Positions 1-7,248 of a stretch of DNA of 12,752 nucleotides are shown here, piece after piece. The notes below the pieces were generated by a model, which made no database searches, was not told the DNA's origin, and saw only the letters and a list, made by a program, of their open reading frames with translations. Position 1 is the first letter of the stretch; each line of letters opens with the position of its first letter. Source of the stretch: Dinghuibacter sp964544695 (GTDB taxonomy: Bacteria > Bacteroidota > Bacteroidia > Chitinophagales > Chitinophagaceae); assembly GCA_964544695.1 (NCBI GenBank), contig CAZJDB010000057.1:1-12752 (forward strand), written 5' to 3'. The translations under genes were made by a program, and so were the position numbers.

Positions 1-19
1 AATCAGACAGGGAGATCGT

Positions 20-1990
20 ATGAACTTTGACAGAAAAGACTGCAGCAACGAAGAGTTGATTCGTTTATACAAGAGCATCGTATTACCGAGGATGATCGAG
101 GAAAAGATGCTGGTATTGTTACGCCAGGGGAAGATCAGTAAATGGTTCAGCGGGATCGGGCAGGAAGCAATTGCCGTGGGCGCCACCCTTTCCCTGCAAA
201 AAGATGAATGGATCATGCCCCTTCACCGGAACCTCGGAGTTTTCACGACCCGCGGAATGCCCCTGGCCAGGCTTTTCCGCCAATGGGAAGGGCACCCGGA
301 AGGATACAGTAAAGGCCGGGAAAGGAGTTTCCATTTCGGGAGCGTCGAACATCATATCTGTGGAATGATATCCCACCTCGGCCCCCAGTTAGCCATTGCG
401 AACGGGACCGCCCTGGCCCACCAACTCTGGGGTGAAAACAAGGTTTCGCTTGCCTTTTCAGGAGAGGGGGGGACCAGCGAAGGGGACTTCCACGAAGCCC
501 TCAACGTGGCTTCGGTCTGGGACCTGCCCGTGATCTTCGTGGTGGAAAACAACGGATACGCCCTGAGCACGCCTGTGTCGGAACAATACCGTTGTGAAAG
601 CCTGGCCGACAAAGCCAGGGGCTATGGCATGGAAGGTGTGCGTATCGACGGGAATAATGTCCTGACCGTTATGGATACGATCAAAGGGGTTCGGGAATAT
701 TGCCTCCGGGAAAAACGACCCTACCTTATTGAATGCATGACTTTCCGGATGCGGGGTCACGAGGAAGCCAGCGGAACAAAATATATTCCACCTGCGCTGT
801 TCGAGGAATGGGGTGCCAAAGACCCGATCGTCAATTACGAGCGCTTCCTGTTGGAATCCGGGGTCGTTGATCAGGCGGCCCTCGACGACATTCGCAGCGG
901 ATTTAAAGAATATATCGACCGGGAACTGCGCGAGGCCGCGGGTGGCGATGAAAGCGTGGCGCCCCCGGAGACGGAATTAGGCGACGTATATGCGCCGGTC
1001 CCCCATTCGGGCTTGCCCACAGTAGTCGATGGCGGTCGTAACGTCCGATTTATTGAAGGGGTGCGTGAGGGCATGTGGCAATCCATGGAAGCCCACCCCG
1101 AGTTGATATTGATGGGACAAGACATAGCCGGCTACGGGGGCGCGTTCAAAATCACCGAAGGGTTTATGGAAGCCTTCGGCGCGGCCCGCGTACGAAACAC
1201 CCCGCTGTGCGAAAGCGCCATCCTGGGCACGGCCCTGGGATTAAGCCTGGAGGGTTTTAAATCGGTGGTTGAAATGCAGTTTTCCGATTTTGTAACGTGT
1301 GGCTTCAACCAGATCGTCAATAACCTGGCGAAAATTCATTATCGCTGGGGTCAGGCCGCGGATGTCGTCATTCGTATGCCAACGGGCGGCGGCGTGGGTG
1401 CCGGACCTTTCCACTCTCAAAGCACGGAGGCATGGTTCAGCCATGTACCCGGCCTGAAGATCGTCTACCCGGCTACGCCTGCGGACGCCAAGGGCTTGAT
1501 GATAGCCGCCGTCAACGACCCGAATCCGGTACTGTATTTCGAGCACAAGGCACTTTACCGGAGTATCTCCGGCTTGCTGCCCGAAGAGCCCTTCGAGGTC
1601 GCGATCGGACAGGCCCTGCACGTCAGGGATGGCTCCGATGTGAGTGTCATTACTTATGGAGCGGGCGTACACTGGGCCCTGGAATATGCGGCGACGTATG
1701 ACCTCGATATCCTCGATCTGAGGACCCTTCTGCCCCTGGATTATGATGCCATCCGGGAGAGCGTTCGGCGAACGGGAAAGGTGTTGGTACTCCACGAGGC
1801 CACCCTGACGGGAGGCATCGGGGCGGAAATCGCCGCCTGGATCGCGGAGCATTGCTTTGATTTGCTGGATGCGCCGGTCATGCGTTGCGCTTCCCTGGAT
1901 ACGCCCGTTCCCTTCCGGGTGGAACTGGAACAACAGTTCCTCGCCAGGTCGAGGATGGGGGCTATGATCCGGGCCTTACAGTCGTATTGA
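20..1990 (+). CDS. Fused alpha/beta 2-oxoacid dehydrogenase E1 component (thiamine diphosphate dependent)
   Basis: This is the E1 decarboxylase of a 2-oxoacid dehydrogenase complex: it decarboxylates a 2-oxoacid and passes the acyl group to the lipoyl arm of E2 in the cytoplasm. The 656 residues hold both E1 chains. The alpha half (about 1-320) has RSFHFGS near 102-108 and a thiamine-diphosphate motif from GEG at 148-150 to NNGY at 177-180. It also has RGH at 245-247. The beta half (about 340-656) has a conserved ES at 398-399 (the Glu expected to activate the cofactor), the EMQFSDF segment at 418-424, and GPFHSQS at 462-468 with the likely catalytic His465. Such fusions are common in Bacteroidota and are usually annotated as branched-chain 2-oxoacid or pyruvate dehydrogenase E1. 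The substrate cannot be settled here, and no E2 or E3 gene is in the window. The usual GDG of the cofactor motif is GEG. The start is the first ATG, 19 nt into the window. The 3' end overlaps the convergent purN by 29 bp. Confidence 0.93.
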   Translation: MNFDRKDCSNEELIRLYKSIVLPRMIEEKMLVLLRQGKISKWFSGIGQEAIAVGATLSLQKDEWIMPLHRNLGVFTTRGMPLARLFRQWEGHPEGYSKGRERSFHFGSVEHHICGMISHLGPQLAIANGTALAHQLWGENKVSLAFSGEGGTSEGDFHEALNVASVWDLPVIFVVENNGYALSTPVSEQYRCESLADKARGYGMEGVRIDGNNVLTVMDTIKGVREYCLREKRPYLIECMTFRMRGHEEASGTKYIPPALFEEWGAKDPIVNYERFLLESGVVDQAALDDIRSGFKEYIDRELREAAGGDESVAPPETELGDVYAPVPHSGLPTVVDGGRNVRFIEGVREGMWQSMEAHPELILMGQDIAGYGGAFKITEGFMEAFGAARVRNTPLCESAILGTALGLSLEGFKSVVEMQFSDFVTCGFNQIVNNLAKIHYRWGQAADVVIRMPTGGGVGAGPFHSQSTEAWFSHVPGLKIVYPATPADAKGLMIAAVNDPNPVLYFEHKALYRSISGLLPEEPFEVAIGQALHVRDGSDVSVITYGAGVHWALEYAATYDLDILDLRTLLPLDYDAIRESVRRTGKVLVLHEATLTGGIGAEIAAWIAEHCFDLLDAPVMRCASLDTPVPFRVELEQQFLARSRMGAMIRALQSY

Positions 1991-2564
1991 GGACGGTCTC
2001 CTCGATGACGCGCGCGAAATGCGCGTGTTCCAAAGCCTGGACTTTTTTCGCAAGACTTTCGGGGGTATCTTCTATCGACACCGGCACGTTAGCCTGGAAT
2101 ATGGTACGTCCATGGTCATAGTGCTCGTCGACGAAGTGGATGGTAATGCCGCTTTCGGTCTCTCCAGCAGCAAGCACGGCATCGTGCACGAAGATGCCGT
2201 ACATGCCCCGGCCCCCGAATTTCGGCAATAATGCAGGATGAATATTCAGGATACGACCGGCATAAGCATGGATCAGGCGACCCGGAACCTTCCACAGGAA
2301 GCCCGCCAGCACGATCCAATCGATGCCCCGTCCGGCCAGATCGGCAACATAAGCGTCTCCGTGACGGAAGCGGTCCTTTTCAATCAATAACATATCCACG
2401 TTTTCCACCGAAGCAAGGCCGATCACCCCGGCTCCAGGATTATTGCAGGCCACCAGGGCGACCCTGATGCGTGGGTGGTTCCTGAAATATTCCATGATCT
2501 TAGCAGCATTCGTTCCCGAACCCGAAGCGAAAATCGCGAGATTAATATGTAAATTATTTGGCAT
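1962..2564 (-). CDS. purN: Phosphoribosylglycinamide formyltransferase (GAR transformylase)
   Basis: PurN transfers a formyl group from 10-formyltetrahydrofolate to glycinamide ribonucleotide, the third step of de novo purine synthesis, in the cytoplasm. The 200-residue product shows the family hallmarks in order: a Rossmann-like start (AIFASGSGTNA) with the GSGTN phosphate-binding loop, the catalytic NIHPALLPKFGG segment carrying the conserved Asn and His, and ESGITIHFVDEHYDHG carrying the catalytic Asp region. Its length is typical of the family. The reading frame is open 13 codons further upstream to 2603, but those residues (MLVPRRVSTYLKE) precede the normal N-terminus. I therefore chose the ATG at 2564 (MPNNLHINLAIF), which is preceded by the purine-rich gaaagag. 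The gene is transcribed away from the respiratory operon and its stop lies inside the end of the E1 gene. Confidence 0.95.
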   Translation of the reverse strand: MPNNLHINLAIFASGSGTNAAKIMEYFRNHPRIRVALVACNNPGAGVIGLASVENVDMLLIEKDRFRHGDAYVADLAGRGIDWIVLAGFLWKVPGRLIHAYAGRILNIHPALLPKFGGRGMYGIFVHDAVLAAGETESGITIHFVDEHYDHGRTIFQANVPVSIEDTPESLAKKVQALEHAHFARVIEETVLNTTVRPGS

Positions 2565-2720
2565 CTCTTTCAAATACGTACTGACGCGCCTTGGCACCAA
2601 CACCTTAAAACTACGTTGTTTTGTAATATTCTTGTCAGATGTACGTCACGGAATCGTCCGCTAATCGTCATGGAAACGTTTGAAAAGGGGCTTACCCGGA
2701 TATGACAAAAACCGCATATT

Positions 2721-2737
2721 AGCGAAAAAAAATCGCT
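2721..2737. repeat. Short perfect inverted repeat in the purN-actA spacer
   Basis: AGCGA at 2721-2725 and TCGCT at 2733-2737 form a perfect 5-bp inverted repeat around a run of seven A. It lies about 70 bp upstream of the putative actA -7 element. It could be an operator half-site pair or chance. It is too short and too poorly placed to call a terminator for either divergent gene. Confidence 0.3.
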
Positions 2738-2785
2738 GAAACCCGCGTGGTTACTGGATAAATTTTTTTTAAGATATGTGAATAG

Positions 2786-2811
2786 TTTGTCAACGTGGTC
2801 CCTTAATTTTG
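2786..2811 (+). promoter_or_regulatory. Putative Bacteroidota-type promoter for the act-cox operon
   Basis: TAATTTTG at 2804-2811 matches the Bacteroidota -7 consensus TAnnTTTG exactly. A TTTG at 2786-2789 could serve as the -33 element. The 14-nt gap between them is shorter than the usual roughly 19-21 nt, so the -33 assignment is weak. Transcription would begin a few bases after 2811 and give an untranslated leader of roughly 45 nt before the ATG at 2862. It is the only good promoter-like element I saw before the closely packed operon. Confidence 0.45.
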
Positions 2812-2861
2812 CCCCTGCGTATCGGATAATATTCCAAATTCTCTTTACGATTCAAGTCTTT

Positions 2862-4121
2862 ATGTTGCAAGATCGTACTATCCTGAAGAAATCTCTGGCA
2901 GCCTTATTGATTGGTGGTCTTTTAACGGTGGGACGGGTTCACGCCCAGGATGTTGGCAAGGGAAAGGCGCTCTTTCAAACCAATTGTGCCAGCTGTCATG
3001 CTGTCAACAAGCAAGTGACGGGTCCGGCACTTGCTGGAGTACAAGACCGCTGGCCGGCTGATGGAAAAGAGTTGCACGCCTGGATCCGCAATAACAACCA
3101 GGTGTTGCAATCCGGATTCGCATATGCGGTCGACCTGAAGAAGCAGTACAACAACATCTCGATGAACCTCTTTCCGACCTTCACGGACAAGGACATCGAT
3201 GATATTCTCGCCTATATCAAATCAGAAGCAGGGAAAACCAACACGCCCGTTGGAACGCCGGCTGCGCCGGGTGCGGGCGGTGGAAGCGACAACTCCCTGT
3301 TATTCGGTGTCCTGACGGTGATCCTGGCCGTCATTGCCTTTATACTCCTGCAGGTCAACAGCAACTTACGTAAACTGACCGACGACAAAGAAGGCGTTCG
3401 CAGGGGAGAACCCGTTCCGTTTTACAGGAACAAAGCCTATATCGCCCTGGTATGCCTGGTCCTCTTTCTGTTGGGTGGATATTACCTTGTCCAGGGAGCG
3501 ATCGGCCTGGGCCGGCAACAGGACTACCAACCTATACAACCCATCTTTTATTCGCATAAAGTGCACGCGGGGGTCAACCAGATCAGTTGTTTGTACTGTC
3601 ATAGCTTTGCCACCGAGGGCAAGCACGCCAATATTCCATCGGTCAACGTGTGCATGAACTGCCATATGCAGATCAACGAATATTCGGGATCCGCGGGGAA
3701 CTTGTACCGGGAAGACGGAAGCGAGGTTAACGGCACGGCGGAAATACAGAAATTGTACGAATACGCGGGCTGGAATCCCCAAACCAAAACCTACACGGGC
3801 AAGGGTCACCCCATCGAATGGATCCGGATCCACAACCTGCCCGACCACGTCTTTTTCAGCCACGCCCAACATACCAATGCCGGTAAGGTGCAATGCCAAA
3901 CCTGCCACGGGGAAATCCAAAAGATGGATGAGGTCCACCAGTTCGCCCCCCTTAGCATGGGTTGGTGCATCAACTGCCATCGTACGACCAAGGTCCAGTT
4001 CGCCAGCAATGGGTTCTACGGCATGTACGAACAATTTCACAAGGACTTGGACAGCAAGAAGATCGACAGTGTAACCGTACAGATGATCGGGGGCACGGAA
4101 TGTCAGAAATGTCACTATTAA
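2862..4121 (+). CDS. actA: Alternative Complex III subunit ActA: N-terminal cytochrome c domain fused to pentaheme cytochrome c
   Basis: ActA is the multiheme subunit of Alternative Complex III and conducts electrons on the periplasmic side. From the ATG at 2862 it has 419 residues. A signal peptide (about 1-28, ending VHAQ) is followed by a monoheme cytochrome c domain with CASCH at 42-46 and a likely axial Met in the SMNLFPTF segment near 101. A Gly/Pro/Ala linker (about 128-142) leads to two transmembrane helices at about 145-164 and 191-213. The pentaheme region then has CLYCH 243-247, CMNCH 264-268, CQTCH 345-349, CINCH 369-373 and CQKCH 414-418, the last ending one residue before the stop. 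The frame is open back to a GTG at 2778, but that start would put 28 residues before the signal peptide and lies upstream of the putative promoter. The gene is followed 6 nt later by actB. The fold and complex membership are firm; the path through the extra heme is inferred. Confidence 0.95.
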   Translation: MLQDRTILKKSLAALLIGGLLTVGRVHAQDVGKGKALFQTNCASCHAVNKQVTGPALAGVQDRWPADGKELHAWIRNNNQVLQSGFAYAVDLKKQYNNISMNLFPTFTDKDIDDILAYIKSEAGKTNTPVGTPAAPGAGGGSDNSLLFGVLTVILAVIAFILLQVNSNLRKLTDDKEGVRRGEPVPFYRNKAYIALVCLVLFLLGGYYLVQGAIGLGRQQDYQPIQPIFYSHKVHAGVNQISCLYCHSFATEGKHANIPSVNVCMNCHMQINEYSGSAGNLYREDGSEVNGTAEIQKLYEYAGWNPQTKTYTGKGHPIEWIRIHNLPDHVFFSHAQHTNAGKVQCQTCHGEIQKMDEVHQFAPLSMGWCINCHRTTKVQFASNGFYGMYEQFHKDLDSKKIDSVTVQMIGGTECQKCHY

Positions 4122-4127
4122 CAATAT

Positions 4128-7100
4128 ATGGAAAAGAAAAAGCACTGGCAATCGTTTGGACAGAAAGACGACTCTGAGGCTTTCAAAAAGCAAACGCAGG
4201 ACGAATTTCAGGAAGGCCTTCCCTTTGAAGAAGAAGAAGGGGGGTTCCTGGATGCCAAGACGCCCCGCAGGGACTTTTTGAAATACCTGGGCTTCAGCAC
4301 CGCTGCTGCCGCGTTGGCTGCCAGTTGTGAGATGCCCGTCCGGAAGTCCATACCTTTCCTGAACAAGCCTGAGGACATCGTTCCCGGGATTGCCAATTGG
4401 TATGCCACCACTTTCGTGCAGGATGGAGACATTATTCCGGTGCTGGCCAAAGTTCGGGACGGACGTCCCATCAAGCTGGAAGGGAATGAACAATCGAAGC
4501 TGACCAAAGGAGCTACCACAGCGAGGATGCAGGCTTCCTTATTGGGACTATATGATATCAACCGCCTTCGTTTCCCCAAATCGGAAGGGAGCAATGAAGC
4601 TACTTACGAAGCCGTAGATAAAAAGATCGGTCAGGCGCTGGCTGAAAATGGGAGCAAGCCCATCGTAATCCTTACAAGCACGCTCAACTCCCGCACGGTG
4701 AACCTGGCCATCGAGGATTTCAAGAAAAAATTCCCCTCCACCAAGGTGGTCACCTGGGATGCCGCCTCTTACAGTGGCCTCCTGGATGCGGCGGCCGATA
4801 CATATGGGAAGCGCGTGATCCCTTCCTATCAATTCGACAAAGCCAGGGTGATCGTCAGCATCGATTGCGATTTCCTCGGCACCTGGCTGAGCCCCGTGGT
4901 CTTCGCCCGGCAATACGCGACGGGCCGAAAACTCAAGGACGACAACCTGGAAATGAGCCGCCATATCCAGTTCGAGGGCAATTATTCCATGACCGGCGCG
5001 AATGCAGACGAGCGCTATACCTTCAAACCATCCCAAACTGCGGCGGTTGTCCTGGCCTTGTACCAGGCACTGGGAGGATCGGTCAGCGCGCCTTCCCTGG
5101 GCAACGAGCGCCTCACGAAGGGGATTGCCCAGGCTGCGACGGAGCTCAAGGCAGCACAAGGCCAGGCACTGGTGGTGGCAGGCAGCAACGATAAAAACGT
5201 GCAGATCGTCGTCCAGGCGATCAATGAAATGCTGGGGGCCGGCGGAAAAACCATCGACTGGGCGAGCCCGGTCGGTTACCGCCAGGGTTCCGACGCCGAC
5301 ATGGTACACCTCGTCGACGATATGAATGCCGGGAATATCGGGGCGCTCTTCATACATGGAGCCAATCCCGCCTATAATTATTACCAGGCGGAAAAATTTG
5401 TCACAGGCCTGGGCAAGGTTCCCCTCACGGTTTCCTTTCCCATCGTCGAAGACGAAACAGCTTCCAGGTGCAAATTTATCCTGCCGGTGCACCACTTCCT
5501 GGAAAGCTGGGGTGATGCCGAGGCCACGCCCGGATACGTATCTTTCATACAGCCGACAATATCCCCCCTGTTCAAGACCAGGGCCTTCGCCACTTCCCTG
5601 TTGAAATGGAGCGGAGACGAAAAAGACTACGAAACATATTTTAAGAATTATTGGCTGTCCCAGTTCGGGAACAGCATGGATACTTTCGACCTGAAATTGC
5701 AGGCAGGCGTATGGGAACCCGACCAGGAACCCGCACCGGGAGGTGGGAGCTTCAAGGCAGATGCCGTCTCCGGAGCCGCCTCCGCCCTGGCCCAGGCCAA
5801 AACCGGAACAGGACCGGTGGAAGTCGTCCTGTATCAAAAGGTCGCTCTTGGAGACGGGTCGATGGCAAACAACCCCTGGCTCCAGGAAATGCCCGATCCC
5901 ATTTCGAAGATCACCTGGGACAACTATGCGGTGCTCTCCCCCGTCCTGGCCAAAACCATGGGGATCATCCCCGACGACCATTACGAGGTGGAAGTCTTCA
6001 AACCCGTCCTGGACTTGAAGGTGGGAGATAAGACCTACAAATTGGCTGCCATTCTGATACCCGGGGTTCACCCGGAAGTCATTGCCGTCGCGCTGGGTTA
6101 CGGACGCGATCCCATGATCGGAAAGGCCGGCGGGAATATCGGACAAAACGTTTATCCCCTCGTTTCCTACGAAGGGAGCAACTTCACGTATGCGGCCACG
6201 AACGCTTCGGTGAGCCGCGGAGAAGGGACTTATAAAGTCGCACAGACACAAATCCATAATGTATACGAGGGACGTACCTCTGTCGTGAAGGAAGGCACCC
6301 TCGGAACCTTCAAGAAGAGCCCCGAAGTCTTCACCCAAATGCATAGGGGGCTGGAGGAAGAATACGGCAACGATTACCGGCACAAGGGCACCCTTTACCA
6401 TGACTATGATGTCCTGGAACGGCCCGGCATTGCCTGGGGGATGAGCGTCGATCTGACAGCCTGCATCGGATGCGGGGCCTGCACCATCGCGTGTACCGTT
6501 GAAAACAATGTCGCCGTGGTCGGGAAGATACAAGTGGCCAAGGCGCACGAGATGCACTGGATCCGGATAGACCGCTACTTCAGCGGAGACCCGGAAAATC
6601 CGGACATTGTCTTCCAACCAATGATGTGCCAGCACTGCGACAATGCACCCTGCGAGAACGTCTGCCCCGTTAACGCCACCAACCACAGCTCCGAAGGCCT
6701 GAACCAAATGGCCTACAACCGCTGCGTGGGCACCAGGTATTGCGCCAACAACTGCCCCTTCAAAGTGCGCCGCTTCAACTGGTATGACTGGCTGGGCGCG
6801 GGCAGCTTCCCGAATGACCAGCAACCCGTTGTGGACGAGGGATGGCTCGATCCCGTCGTTATGGATATGAACGATCCCCTCAGCCGCATGGTGCTAAATC
6901 CGGACGTCACCGTCCGTTCCAGGGGGGTCATGGAAAAGTGCTCCTTCTGCGTACAGCGCCTGCAGGAAGCCAAACTGAATTCGAAAAAGGAAAGCCGTCC
7001 CCTCAGGGATGGAGAGGCCCGGACCGCCTGTATGCAGGCCTGCCCGACGCACGCCATCGTCTTCGGGAATGCCAATGATCCTCAAAGCGAGCTCAATACC

Positions 7101-7238
7101 ATTCGTAAAAAGGAAAGTAAGAATCGGGTATACTACTCCCTGGACGAACTGCACGTACTGCCGAATGTGAATTATCTGGCCAAGGTGCGCAATACCGACC
7201 GGGAAGTGGGGATGACCATGGAAGAAGAAAAAGCTTAA
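4128..7238 (+). CDS. actB: Alternative Complex III subunit ActB: molybdopterin-oxidoreductase-like and four-cluster Fe-S fusion protein
   Basis: ActB is the large periplasmic subunit of Alternative Complex III; in known complexes it relays electrons from the quinol site toward the hemes. The 1036-residue protein begins with a charged stretch and a Tat signal (RRDFLK from 47), then an Ala-rich segment ending in ASC at 65-67. Cys67 is a plausible lipidation site, although Ala at -3 departs from the consensus. Residues of about 75-560 resemble a molybdopterin oxidoreductase (for example PEDIVPGIANWYATTF just after the signal). In characterised ActB this domain carries no molybdenum cofactor, and I see no Fe-S motif in it. 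The C-terminal ferredoxin-like domain has cysteines at 779, 782, 785, 789, 834, 837, 842, 846, 866, 872, 876, 938, 941, 968 and 972. These 15 ligands fit three [4Fe-4S] and one [3Fe-4S] cluster. The gene lies 6 nt after actA and 10 nt before actC. Confidence 0.97.
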   Translation: MEKKKHWQSFGQKDDSEAFKKQTQDEFQEGLPFEEEEGGFLDAKTPRRDFLKYLGFSTAAAALAASCEMPVRKSIPFLNKPEDIVPGIANWYATTFVQDGDIIPVLAKVRDGRPIKLEGNEQSKLTKGATTARMQASLLGLYDINRLRFPKSEGSNEATYEAVDKKIGQALAENGSKPIVILTSTLNSRTVNLAIEDFKKKFPSTKVVTWDAASYSGLLDAAADTYGKRVIPSYQFDKARVIVSIDCDFLGTWLSPVVFARQYATGRKLKDDNLEMSRHIQFEGNYSMTGANADERYTFKPSQTAAVVLALYQALGGSVSAPSLGNERLTKGIAQAATELKAAQGQALVVAGSNDKNVQIVVQAINEMLGAGGKTIDWASPVGYRQGSDADMVHLVDDMNAGNIGALFIHGANPAYNYYQAEKFVTGLGKVPLTVSFPIVEDETASRCKFILPVHHFLESWGDAEATPGYVSFIQPTISPLFKTRAFATSLLKWSGDEKDYETYFKNYWLSQFGNSMDTFDLKLQAGVWEPDQEPAPGGGSFKADAVSGAASALAQAKTGTGPVEVVLYQKVALGDGSMANNPWLQEMPDPISKITWDNYAVLSPVLAKTMGIIPDDHYEVEVFKPVLDLKVGDKTYKLAAILIPGVHPEVIAVALGYGRDPMIGKAGGNIGQNVYPLVSYEGSNFTYAATNASVSRGEGTYKVAQTQIHNVYEGRTSVVKEGTLGTFKKSPEVFTQMHRGLEEEYGNDYRHKGTLYHDYDVLERPGIAWGMSVDLTACIGCGACTIACTVENNVAVVGKIQVAKAHEMHWIRIDRYFSGDPENPDIVFQPMMCQHCDNAPCENVCPVNATNHSSEGLNQMAYNRCVGTRYCANNCPFKVRRFNWYDWLGAGSFPNDQQPVVDEGWLDPVVMDMNDPLSRMVLNPDVTVRSRGVMEKCSFCVQRLQEAKLNSKKESRPLRDGEARTACMQACPTHAIVFGNANDPQSELNTIRKKESKNRVYYSLDELHVLPNVNYLAKVRNTDREVGMTMEEEKA

Positions 7239-7248
7239 ATATCGTTCA

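Larger units (their letters stand above)
2565..2861. other. Divergent intergenic spacer between purN and actA
   Basis: About 300 bp separate the purN start from the preferred actA start. It is more A/T-rich than the flanking genes, especially around 2720-2790. It contains a small inverted repeat (2721-2737) and a good Bacteroidota-type -7 element (2804-2811) reading toward actA. I found no equally good promoter toward purN. The best candidate is TAGTTTTA, the complement of 2606-2613, which misses the final G of the consensus and has no clear partner element. No convincing small gene or RNA gene was seen. Confidence 0.7.

Noticed and set aside
2565..2603. Extended purN start adding 13 residues
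   Set aside because: The family normally begins within a few residues of the first beta strand, and the ATG at 2564 gives that. The extra residues have no visible role.
2778..2861. Extended GTG start for actA adding 28 residues
   Set aside because: It would place a hydrophobic stretch before a normal signal peptide and precedes the putative promoter. The ATG at 2862 gives a standard exported cytochrome.
4548..6824. A 758-codon open frame on the minus strand opposite actB
   Set aside because: It lies wholly within actB, whose domains and cysteine motifs are unmistakable. The antisense translation shows no recognisable domain. Long antisense frames are expected from strong third-position G/C bias.
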